Positions 57,252-64,000 of a DNA stretch of 64,000 bases are shown here, piece by piece. The notes under the pieces were generated by a model that was not told the origin of the DNA, did no database searches, and saw only the letters and a program-made list of their open reading frames with translations. Within the stretch, counting starts at the first letter, position 1. Every line of letters begins with the position of its first letter. The stretch is from Fermentibacter sp963718745 [NCBI: Candidatus Fermentibacterota bacterium] (GTDB lineage Bacteria; Fermentibacterota; Fermentibacteria; Fermentibacterales), in assembly GCA_963718745.1 (NCBI GenBank), contig OY970370.1, positions 992,001-1,056,000 on the forward strand. The letters are read 5' to 3'. A program made the translations under genes and the position numbers.

Positions 57252-58664
57252 TCAGCCGTCGGCCCAGGTGCCCTGGTTCCAGTTGAACCGCTCCCTCACG
57301 GAGCCCTCGCCCAGGAGCTCGAGCGCCGCGTACTCACCCATCTCCATGGAATGATCCATGTTGTTGTAGCGGAACAGCCCCTGGCGGCCGCAGGTCACGG
57401 AGCCGGGAATGCTTCCCAGGGCATCCAGGACGGTGCCGGAAGCCCGTTCGTAGCCGATCCTGTAGACCGGATAGGCGTGAGGCTGCCTCTCGACCGTCCC
57501 GCCCCGGACCTCGTCCTTCTCGAACAGACCGAGCCTCGCTCCGCCCTCGATGCAGGCGGCTTCGAGCTCGGAACCTCCGTGCCAGATGCGGTCGTCCGGG
57601 AGCGGGTCGCAGGTGAACTCGAAGACCACCTGTGCTCCGGTTTCGCTCATCCCGGGATCGAAGTTCTCCGAGAAGGAGAGCCGGTTGAACCCGTAGCGCT
57701 CCTCCGGGGTGTAGATCCAGTGGTCGCGCGCTCCGGGCCTGTCGGCGAGTTTGAGCACCACGAAGACAATCGACCTGAAGCGGAGGGCACCGGAGGCCTC
57801 GTGCGCCTCCCCGGGCAGCAGCCCGCCGAGAAGTGACGCATACTCCGTCAGAGGCATGGTGTTCACAATCCCGTCCGCTTCGATCGCACCCTCCGGAGTG
57901 CCCACCGTGAAGCCCCGGGAGGTCCTCTCCACCGAGTGCGGCCGGGTTGAGACGAGTATGCTGCCGCCGGCCGCGGTGATCCTCCCGGCGAGAGCATCAG
58001 CTATCCGGCCTATGCCCCCCCTCGGGTAGTGGAAGAGGCTGACGAGGCTTCGCGCCTTCTCCCTTCCCGGAAACAGGGTCTCCTTCACGAGGCCGCCCAG
58101 GCCCGGCACCGAGATCCTCTGGCTGGCCCAGTCGGGAGAGAGTTCCGAGGGATCGAGCCCCCAGAGCTTCCCGGTGTAGGGTCCGAAATAGACGTCGTAC
58201 AGGCAGCGGCCGAAGCGGTTCACGACCCAGCTCTCGAAGCTGTCGTCCCTGGATCCGCCCGCAGCCACCCTCAGGCGCGCCCCGGCGTAGCTCGCGATCA
58301 TCGCCGCACCTCTGTGGAGCGGCATCCTCCGGAGGACGTCGAAGAGGCTGAGCGGATAATGGAAGTACCGGTCGAGCAACCTTATGCGGCTCAACCGTTC
58401 GAGCTCGAGGAGTTCGCCGCCCAGGAGGGTCCTGACACGTTCGAGCAGCTTCGCGTTCGTCGTATGGAATCTGTGGGGTCCGTAGTCGAAATTGAAGCCC
58501 CCGCCCCTCTTCGTCGCGGCAAGGCCTCCGATCGAACCCGTGCGCTCCAGCACGACGACTCTGATCCCCCTGGATGCAAGCAGATCCGCCGCGCTGAGGC
58601 CGGCGAGCCCGGCGCCCAGCACGACTACGGTTGCGCCCGGCTTCAGCGGGGTTCGTCTATCCAA
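57252..58664 (-). CDS. FAD-dependent oxidoreductase, UDP-galactopyranose mutase/protoporphyrinogen oxidase-like
   Basis: 470 residues. The dinucleotide-binding motif VVVLGAGLAGLSAADLLASRGIRVVVLER is followed by GGLAATKRGGGFNFDYGPHRFHTTNAKLLERV. That segment is characteristic of a COG1232-type subgroup found in surface-polysaccharide loci and related to UDP-galactopyranose mutase. The C-terminal flavin-binding end (SMEMGEYAALELLG) is present. The substrate is probably a sugar nucleotide or an isoprenoid/amine; context does not decide. TTG start with GAGGG upstream; overlaps the 5'-nucleotidase gene by 22 nt. Confidence 0.78.
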   Translation of the reverse strand: MDRRTPLKPGATVVVLGAGLAGLSAADLLASRGIRVVVLERTGSIGGLAATKRGGGFNFDYGPHRFHTTNAKLLERVRTLLGGELLELERLSRIRLLDRYFHYPLSLFDVLRRMPLHRGAAMIASYAGARLRVAAGGSRDDSFESWVVNRFGRCLYDVYFGPYTGKLWGLDPSELSPDWASQRISVPGLGGLVKETLFPGREKARSLVSLFHYPRGGIGRIADALAGRITAAGGSILVSTRPHSVERTSRGFTVGTPEGAIEADGIVNTMPLTEYASLLGGLLPGEAHEASGALRFRSIVFVVLKLADRPGARDHWIYTPEERYGFNRLSFSENFDPGMSETGAQVVFEFTCDPLPDDRIWHGGSELEAACIEGGARLGLFEKDEVRGGTVERQPHAYPVYRIGYERASGTVLDALGSIPGSVTCGRQGLFRYNNMDHSMEMGEYAALELLGEGSVRERFNWNQGTWADG

Positions 58665-60256
58665 GTAACCCTCGGCATGTCGTCACCCTCCAGCAGGGCG
58701 ATGCCGGACAGGTAGCCGACCACCGCGTCGAAGAGCGTGACACCGGTGGGAATGGCCTCGAAATCCCTCATCAGATCGTAGCCGACGTTGCCCTGTGCGA
58801 GATATCCGGTGGTGACCAGGGTGTAGGTCCGGGTGGAGTCGACCGGCACTCCGCCTATCAGGAGGGACTCGATCTTGGCTCCGTCCGGGAGCGCCTGGTT
58901 CCTTACGGCGGTGAAGCCTGCGGGCTCCATGTCGCGACGGCGCCCCTGCATCCCGGTCTCGAGGATCCTCCGCAGGTCGGCCCCGGTGAGGGTGATGACG
59001 AAGAGGTCCTCCTCGAACGGGATGGCCTCGTAGACTATCCTCGGGGTGACCGGACCCCTGGGGATGGCCGCCCGCACTCCTCCGCGGTTCATGAGTGCGA
59101 CGTCGGCCCCCGAGGAGGCCAGCATCGCGTCCGCGATCAGCCTTCCCAGCGGGTGCTCCGCGCTGCCCCTCGGGATCTCCTCCAGGGCTTCGGTGATGAC
59201 CTGGTCGAGCCCCGATTCGGCGGAGACCCTGAACCCCTCGATCAGTGCGGCGGCCGACGTATCAGGCATGAACTCGTCGTGGAGGAGGCTCACCAGCGCC
59301 TCTCCCGCAGGGCATTCCCAGCCCACTATCTCTCCGGCATCCGAGTCGATGAACAGACGGAGGTGCGAGACCCCGGTCCCGTTGGCATAGCCCTGGATGA
59401 CTATCGTGTGGGTGTAGGGATTCACCCACGGTGTCCTGAGGCCGTAGTGGGTGTGTCCGGAGATGACGAGGTCTATCCCCGGGACGAGCGTCGTGAGTTC
59501 GGCATTGTTGAGGGCAAAGTCCTTGGTGAAGTCCTCCCCCGACGACAGGGCCTCCACGACCCTTTCGACGTAGCGCCCGGGGTCCGAAGGCTGACCGAGG
59601 TGGGAGAGTACGAAGACTATGTCGGCGCCCTCCGCCCGGACAGCCTCGATCTCGCGCTCCATCGCCTCCCTCTCGGGGAGGAAGGCGTAGCCCTCGAGCA
59701 GCGCGGGATCGACGAGACCCCATGTGTCGGTCGTGCACAGCCCTATCAGGGCGATTCTCACACCCTCGTACTCGAGCATGACGTGGGAGCGGACCGGTTC
59801 GGGCGGCTCGCCTCCCCCGACGGGGACGAAGTTGCACCCGAGGACGGGGAAGTCCGCTGCGCGCGCGAGCGTGAGAGCGTTCTCCACGCCGTCGTCGAAA
59901 TCGTGGTTCCCCAGGGTCATCGCCTCGTAACCGGCGGCGTTCATCCACTCGATGACCGAAAGGCCGGTGTCGGAATTGCCGACCGGCGTCCCCTGGTAGA
60001 CGTCGCCCGCGTCGACGAAGAGGCAGTATCCGCCTTCCGCCTCGCGCTCGGTCCTCACCGATTCGACGTAGGACAGCAGCCAGGCCCCTCCCCCGATGAG
60101 GGGGGGGAAGTCGGGATTGAGGAAGGTTGCGTCCCTTGGGGTTATCCCGCCGTGCACGTCGTTCGTGTGCATTATGTCCAGCGTGAACACCTCCGCTCCG
60201 GCGCCTGTGCCCCCGAGCAGGAGGAGGAGGGCGGCGAGGTATTTCACGGCCGCCAT
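58643..60256 (-). CDS. secreted 5'-nucleotidase/metallophosphatase (UshA type)
   Basis: 537 residues with a signal peptide (YLAALLLLLGGTGAGA). The calcineurin-like metal motifs are IMHTNDVHGG (31-37), DAGDVYQGT, LGNHDFDDG and GHTHYG. The C-terminal 5'-nucleotidase substrate domain carries NRGGVRAAIPRGPVT and the typical IPFEEDLFVITLTG. Hydrolyses nucleotides or related phosphoesters in the periplasm to release phosphate and nucleosides. The start ATG lies 1 nt after the upstream stop with a weak ribosome-binding site. Confidence 0.9.
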   Translation of the reverse strand: MAAVKYLAALLLLLGGTGAGAEVFTLDIMHTNDVHGGITPRDATFLNPDFPPLIGGGAWLLSYVESVRTEREAEGGYCLFVDAGDVYQGTPVGNSDTGLSVIEWMNAAGYEAMTLGNHDFDDGVENALTLARAADFPVLGCNFVPVGGGEPPEPVRSHVMLEYEGVRIALIGLCTTDTWGLVDPALLEGYAFLPEREAMEREIEAVRAEGADIVFVLSHLGQPSDPGRYVERVVEALSSGEDFTKDFALNNAELTTLVPGIDLVISGHTHYGLRTPWVNPYTHTIVIQGYANGTGVSHLRLFIDSDAGEIVGWECPAGEALVSLLHDEFMPDTSAAALIEGFRVSAESGLDQVITEALEEIPRGSAEHPLGRLIADAMLASSGADVALMNRGGVRAAIPRGPVTPRIVYEAIPFEEDLFVITLTGADLRRILETGMQGRRRDMEPAGFTAVRNQALPDGAKIESLLIGGVPVDSTRTYTLVTTGYLAQGNVGYDLMRDFEAIPTGVTLFDAVVGYLSGIALLEGDDMPRVTWIDEPR

Positions 60257-60257
60257 C

Positions 60258-61451
60258 CTAAAGTGAGAAGGTCCTGGAAGCGGACATCCGGAGCACCGTG
60301 CAGGTCTCCTCGACACGGAGGCTGTCACCCGTCGTGAACGAGACCATTCCCGGGAGATCCTGCTGATCCCACGACCTGGGCGTGAAGCTTGCGCCGGCGT
60401 CCAGAGCCCAGCCATCCAGCTCGAATCCCAGCCCTCCGGTGAAGCTCACCGTATCCAGCGCCCTCGAGAGGGGGGATTTGTCGTACCTGAAGCCGAACCT
60501 GCAGGCCGGCCCTCCGGGAATCAGGTTCTCTACGCCCGCGGAGGCGCTCCAGCAGTCCCGCAGCCCCATGTCGGAGCCATCGAACTCCGCACCGGAGGCG
60601 GCATACCACGTCATCTCGGTGCTGAACCTGGTCCTGAGGATGTTCCCGGGCAGCCAGAGAGCGCCGAGCCTCAATCTCGGAGGCAGGCTGACGTCGCCGT
60701 CGGTGTCCCCGGTCCAGGCCAGGGACATGGCCTTCTCGGCGCCGAGGCAGACACTGAGCGACCGCAGGGGCGTGACCATGACGGATGCCCTGCCGACCAT
60801 CCCCGAGATCTCCGATTCCGAGGCGTCGTCGGTGTCGGGAATGGTGGGATCCACCCAGGTGCGCGTCCAGCGGGTGTCCCTGTAGCCACCCAGCCATCCT
60901 CCGCCTATCCCGACCGCAACCATGTCCGAGACGGCAAGGGCCGCCGAGGCGCAGATCTCCCCCAGGTAACCCTCGGCGGAGAGCTCCTCCGTGCCCAGCG
61001 TCACGTAGTAGTCGTCCGTGACGGTCCTGTCGTACCCGTACCCGAACGACTCCCTCTCCATCCAGCCGAGTGCGAGGAAGAGATTGCCGGGCAATCCACC
61101 CGCACCGGAGAGGGAGAGACCCAGCCCGCCCGGGACGAGATCCGCACCCGTGTTGAAGGCATGCTCGGCCTCGCCTATGGAGCTGCCGAACTCGTCGTAG
61201 ACCGTCCTGGTCCTCTTCTCTACCGAGAGGTCCATGCCGCCCGCGAGCTGGAAGCCGAGACCGGGTCCGGACAGGGAGGCGGCGGCGGGGTTGGTGAGGG
61301 ATCCCAGGACGGAGAAATCCATGAACTCCATGACGCCCATGCCGGTCGCCCTGGCGCTCACGGGACCGTTCCAGTATCCGCCCTGGAGGAGGGTCTCGGG
61401 AAGACCCGCCGCACAGACCGCCGAAGTGAAGACTGTCAGAAGGAGATTCAT
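60258..61451 (-). CDS. outer-membrane beta-barrel protein (PorV/FadL-like)
   Basis: 397 residues with a short signal peptide (LLLTVFTSAVCAAG). The opening GPVSARATGMGVMEFMDFSVLGSLTNPAAASLSGPG matches the NPA-type start of PorV/FadL-related barrels. Alternating strands run to a C-terminal hydrophobic end (MRMSASRTFSL in part). Function unknown; possibly an export or lipid channel working with the barrel encoded just upstream. GGGGAAG before the ATG. Confidence 0.75.
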   Translation of the reverse strand: MNLLLTVFTSAVCAAGLPETLLQGGYWNGPVSARATGMGVMEFMDFSVLGSLTNPAAASLSGPGLGFQLAGGMDLSVEKRTRTVYDEFGSSIGEAEHAFNTGADLVPGGLGLSLSGAGGLPGNLFLALGWMERESFGYGYDRTVTDDYYVTLGTEELSAEGYLGEICASAALAVSDMVAVGIGGGWLGGYRDTRWTRTWVDPTIPDTDDASESEISGMVGRASVMVTPLRSLSVCLGAEKAMSLAWTGDTDGDVSLPPRLRLGALWLPGNILRTRFSTEMTWYAASGAEFDGSDMGLRDCWSASAGVENLIPGGPACRFGFRYDKSPLSRALDTVSFTGGLGFELDGWALDAGASFTPRSWDQQDLPGMVSFTTGDSLRVEETCTVLRMSASRTFSL

Positions 61452-61464
61452 CTCTTCCCCCGGC

Positions 61465-63906
61465 CTACCAGCGGAAGTCCAGCTGGCAGTTGATCCCGTA
61501 GCCCGCGCTATGGTCCCCGAAGTCCCTGACCAGCGAGGAGCCGTCGCCCTCGTAGTAGTACTGGTCCTCGGGGTCCGGCCTGTAGAGCCCGGTCCTCGGG
61601 AAGTACGTATCCTTCCGGAGGATCCTCAGGCGCAGCTGCAGGAAGTCCGACACTGTCTGCTTGATCGTAAAATAGACCTTCGAGCCTCGACCGTCGAGGA
61701 AATCTATGCCCGTATCCTCGAACTCCCACTGGCTCATCCCGTCCGTGGTCCAGAGCGTGGTGCCCCCGAGCACCGAGAAATCCTCGGTGAACCTGTGCTC
61801 CCAGCGGGCGCTTATGAATCCGCCCGACATGAGCCTGTCGTCGTCGTACCTGGGGTTGGGGGTCAGCTCGACCGCGCCCGCCCTGAGGGCGATCTCGAAG
61901 AAATCGTTGCCTGCGGGCAGGATGAATGTCCTGAGAGTGATTTCGTGAGTCACGGAGTTCGTGGGCAGGATGTCCTGCATCTTTGTCTTGTCCTGGATCT
62001 TGTATTTCAGGCGGAACCGGACCGGGAAGACCGGCCTGTACTCGACCTCGCCCTGGAAGCGGTAGTTCTCGAAACCCCAGGGGATGGAGCGCCATACATC
62101 CACGTATACGCGAGGGAATGTGATCTGCCTGCTCACCTGGAACCTCGATTCCAGGTAGATCCCCTCCTCGGGCTTGGGCACCGGCCAGTCCGCCATCTGT
62201 CCCATCAGAGGATCGTTCAGGTAGTAGGGTTTCTCGAAGATCGTGTCGTCGAAGCGCGCCTGTTCGGCGAAACCCCGGTTGTAGGGGTTCGTGTAGCCCA
62301 GTCCGTAACGGCGCCAGGAACCGAGGAGATAGAACCAGTCGTTCTGCCATCTGGCGCTCGCGAGAACGGCGGATGCGTCGTTGTCCTGCATGGCGGCCTC
62401 GCCCTCGAGGGAGACGGGTCCGAGAACCGTCTGCCCGCAGAGCGAGAAGACCTGCATGGCGTCACCGGAGGGCATGCCGTCGTATTCGGGGCAGATCCAC
62501 GGTTCCGCGTCCCCCGGGATGTCCAGCTCCCCGGCGTCGGGCGCGAGGGAATCGTCCCATGCGATGTTCATGGCGCCGGCCCCCAGGGCCGTGCCATACG
62601 GGAGGAGGCCTCCCAGATCGATTATCCCGTATCCCCCAGCGGTGGTCTCCCTGACAGCGTCCGCCTGGTACGAGGTCCTGAAGCCCGCCAGGAGGAGCGT
62701 GTTGGGCGTGCCGTCCGAGTTGACGATCGCATCCCTGGGAGCGCTCGAGAAGAAGCCGAAGCCGATGAACCTGCCTGCCCTGATCTCCGCGGCCCCCCCC
62801 GTGAACGCGAACTGCCTGGTCGAGGTCAGATCGGGGTGCAGACCCCAGGGTCTGTACATCGTCCTGCTCATGAACTCGTCGGTGTTGTCCACCATCAGGC
62901 CCTGACCCAGCGAGAGCCGGTAGTTGCCCAGGATCACCTGCCGCACGGGTCCGAGGTACTGGAGCGATGCAAATCCCTTGGCGACGTCCCACGTGTCGCT
63001 CGCTCCGCCCAGGTCGAGGTCGGAGAACAGCCCGTATCCGGCCGTGGTCGATCTCCCGCGGGAGAGGCGCAGACCCGCCCTCACCCTGTCCCCCATCCCG
63101 ATCCTGGCTGTCTGCTCGCTGCCGGTCACGTGCCTGGCGTCGAGAAGCTGGTCCCGCTCGTCCTGGATGCGCCCGTACAGGGCGGCGCTGTCCACTCCGG
63201 AACCGGAGTAGTCCCTGCCCCCCTCCTCGAAATCCCTCAGGGCGCTGCCGAGTTCGTCCAGGTTGCCCTCGAGCCCCTGCTCGTCGAACCAGCGTCCCGA
63301 ACCCGCATCGACAGCCACCCTGACCGACCCGAAGAGTTCCATGCTGCTGAGATCCGGATCGCGGACCGCCACGAAGTCCCGCATGTTGCGGAAACCGTAG
63401 TAGGTGAGGTTGTCGGTCCCCCTGAAGGAGGCGACGCTCGACACGGGTCCGAGGGTCGCCAGCCTGGCTTCCACTGCGGCGGCATCGACCAGGCTCACCC
63501 TGTCGAGCATCCTGAGGTCCCAGTGAGTCAGCGTGTTGGCCGGGAGAGGCCTTATCAGCAGGTCCTCCCACAGCCCGACGGCCGCATCCCCCGGCCCGTC
63601 CTCCGTCGCCAGCCTCTCCATCACGTCGAGGACAGCCGTGGATATCCGTCCCGGAGGGGGCGGGAGCACGACAGTGTTGTCCTTGAGCCAGGCGAGCTCG
63701 ACGGCGGTGAAGCCCCGGACTGCCATGACTCCGTAGATGTCTTCGAGGCCGCCCGTCTCCAGGATGTACTGGTGGAGAGCCGCGGCCTGCTCCGCAGAGA
63801 TGCCCTCGAGCGAGGCGAGCTCCTCGAGGGTGGCGGTGTTGAGGTCGATTCCGGTCTGCGGAGCACCCAGTGCGAGAAGCAGGCAGGCCAGAATGCTAGA
63901 AGGCAT
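61465..63906 (-). CDS. secreted helix-hairpin-helix plus beta-barrel protein
   Basis: 813 residues with a signal peptide (SSILACLLLALGAPQ). Immediately after it comes a ComEA-like helix-hairpin-helix unit (GIDLNTATLEELASLEGISAEQAAALHQYI) and a second weaker one (TLTHWDLRMLDRVSLVDAAAVEARL). The remaining 600 residues look like an outer-membrane barrel with aromatic-rich alternating strands and a C-terminal Trp (INCQLDFRW). HhH units usually bind DNA. The combination with a barrel is known only as uncharacterised proteins in FCB-type genomes, as far as I recall. A role in DNA uptake is possible but unproven. Confidence 0.78.
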   Translation of the reverse strand: MPSSILACLLLALGAPQTGIDLNTATLEELASLEGISAEQAAALHQYILETGGLEDIYGVMAVRGFTAVELAWLKDNTVVLPPPPGRISTAVLDVMERLATEDGPGDAAVGLWEDLLIRPLPANTLTHWDLRMLDRVSLVDAAAVEARLATLGPVSSVASFRGTDNLTYYGFRNMRDFVAVRDPDLSSMELFGSVRVAVDAGSGRWFDEQGLEGNLDELGSALRDFEEGGRDYSGSGVDSAALYGRIQDERDQLLDARHVTGSEQTARIGMGDRVRAGLRLSRGRSTTAGYGLFSDLDLGGASDTWDVAKGFASLQYLGPVRQVILGNYRLSLGQGLMVDNTDEFMSRTMYRPWGLHPDLTSTRQFAFTGGAAEIRAGRFIGFGFFSSAPRDAIVNSDGTPNTLLLAGFRTSYQADAVRETTAGGYGIIDLGGLLPYGTALGAGAMNIAWDDSLAPDAGELDIPGDAEPWICPEYDGMPSGDAMQVFSLCGQTVLGPVSLEGEAAMQDNDASAVLASARWQNDWFYLLGSWRRYGLGYTNPYNRGFAEQARFDDTIFEKPYYLNDPLMGQMADWPVPKPEEGIYLESRFQVSRQITFPRVYVDVWRSIPWGFENYRFQGEVEYRPVFPVRFRLKYKIQDKTKMQDILPTNSVTHEITLRTFILPAGNDFFEIALRAGAVELTPNPRYDDDRLMSGGFISARWEHRFTEDFSVLGGTTLWTTDGMSQWEFEDTGIDFLDGRGSKVYFTIKQTVSDFLQLRLRILRKDTYFPRTGLYRPDPEDQYYYEGDGSSLVRDFGDHSAGYGINCQLDFRW

Positions 63907-64000
63907 AGCCCACCCCGAGTTGGTGGGTCGGATCGAGGTCCGGATGGCTTTCGAAGCCGTACTGGAGGTTGATCCCGGAGACGACGAAGGACAGGCCCGC
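63896..64000 (-). CDS. C-terminal fragment of an outer-membrane barrel protein (cut by the window edge)
   Basis: The last 34 codons of a gene that starts beyond the window. The translated end is LSFVVSGINLQYGFESHP..LGVGYAF, alternating strands with a terminal Phe, the usual outer-membrane barrel signature. Its TAG stop lies inside the first codons of the helix-hairpin-helix gene (11-nt overlap), so these are coupled. Probably a PorV-like barrel. Confidence 0.7.
   Translation of the reverse strand, partial: AGLSFVVSGINLQYGFESHPDLDPTHQLGVGYAF

Noticed and set aside
1-64000. CRISPR arrays, rRNA genes, integrases or attachment sites
   Set aside because: No regularly spaced direct repeats, no rRNA-like sequence and no phage or integrase gene were seen; the single tRNA shows no duplicated 3' end nearby.

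Overview
This is a dense, high-GC (visibly above 60 percent) stretch of a Gram-negative bacterial chromosome. Several features point to the FCB side of the tree, most likely an uncultured candidate phylum related to Fermentibacteria and its neighbours. These are GWxTD-domain secreted proteins, PorV/PorQ-type outer-membrane barrels, secreted proteins with type IX-style C-terminal sorting domains, a TonB receptor with a carboxypeptidase-regulatory domain, a split glycine decarboxylase (GcvPA/GcvPB) and a ferredoxin-dependent 2-oxoacid oxidoreductase. The taxonomic placement is an inference from gene content only. No rRNA operon and no CRISPR array are visible. One tRNA (Gln, TTG) is present. Genes are packed tightly: many stop/start pairs overlap as GTGA, ATGA or TGATG, and no gene-free stretch exceeds about 260 bases.

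Region 1 (1-5.5 kb, minus strand): thymidylate kinase, inositol-3-phosphate synthase with a CDP-alcohol phosphatidyltransferase (a likely inositol-phospholipid pair), RsmI, a small DUF3006 protein, and a Na/Pi cotransporter whose N-terminal Ig-like exporter domain lies in a different reading frame. Region 2 (5.5-13.6 kb, mostly plus): UbiA-type phosphoribosyltransferase, IspE, tRNA-Gln, ribosomal protein L25, peptidyl-tRNA hydrolase, a DnaQ-like exonuclease with MurA (with Asp in place of the fosfomycin-target Cys), and a beta-propeller lipoprotein; a large lipoprotein is on the minus strand. Region 3 (13.6-14.7 kb): a single-gene transposable element coding a REP-associated tyrosine transposase (RAYT), bounded by perfect 27-bp inverted repeats and inserted exactly at the propeller gene's stop codon.

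Region 4 (14.8-29.9 kb, minus): a cell-surface block. A TonB-dependent receptor, with a consensus promoter and two tiny overlapping upstream ORFs, is followed by ExbB, two ExbD proteins and TonB, then two large secreted proteins, PorV, two GWxTD-type proteins and a TPR lipoprotein. Region 5 (29.9-37.2 kb, minus): an unfamiliar cluster of four membrane proteins, a barrel-sandwich/KOW protein, a GlmL/MutL-type ASKHA ATPase and two small proteins. There is no glutamate mutase beside it, and it is the best candidate here for an undescribed system. Region 6 (37.2-41.6 kb, minus): the complete glycine cleavage operon gcvT-H-PA-PB from its own promoter.

Region 7 (41.6-51.4 kb): ATP-type PEP carboxykinase (minus), then plus-strand HAD phosphatase, MFS transporter, membrane protein, B12-binding-type radical SAM protein, and a DtxR-FeoA fusion regulator with FeoB under a palindromic iron box. 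Region 8 (51.4-55.7 kb, minus): an archaeal-type cyclic-2,3-diphosphoglycerate-synthetase-like GTPase leading korD-korA-korB-korC. Region 9 (56-64 kb, minus): secreted and membrane proteins, a UDP-galactopyranose-mutase-like flavoprotein, a 5'-nucleotidase, outer-membrane barrels, a helix-hairpin-helix barrel protein and the C-terminus of another barrel.

Metabolically, the window suggests amino-acid/peptide use feeding reduced ferredoxin (Kor) and one-carbon units (Gcv), gluconeogenesis from oxaloacetate (PckA), ferrous iron uptake, and a heavy investment in surface proteins. A recurrent promoter pattern, a -10 hexamer ending exactly 6 nt before an ATG that has no ribosome-binding site, suggests leaderless transcription for at least three genes.
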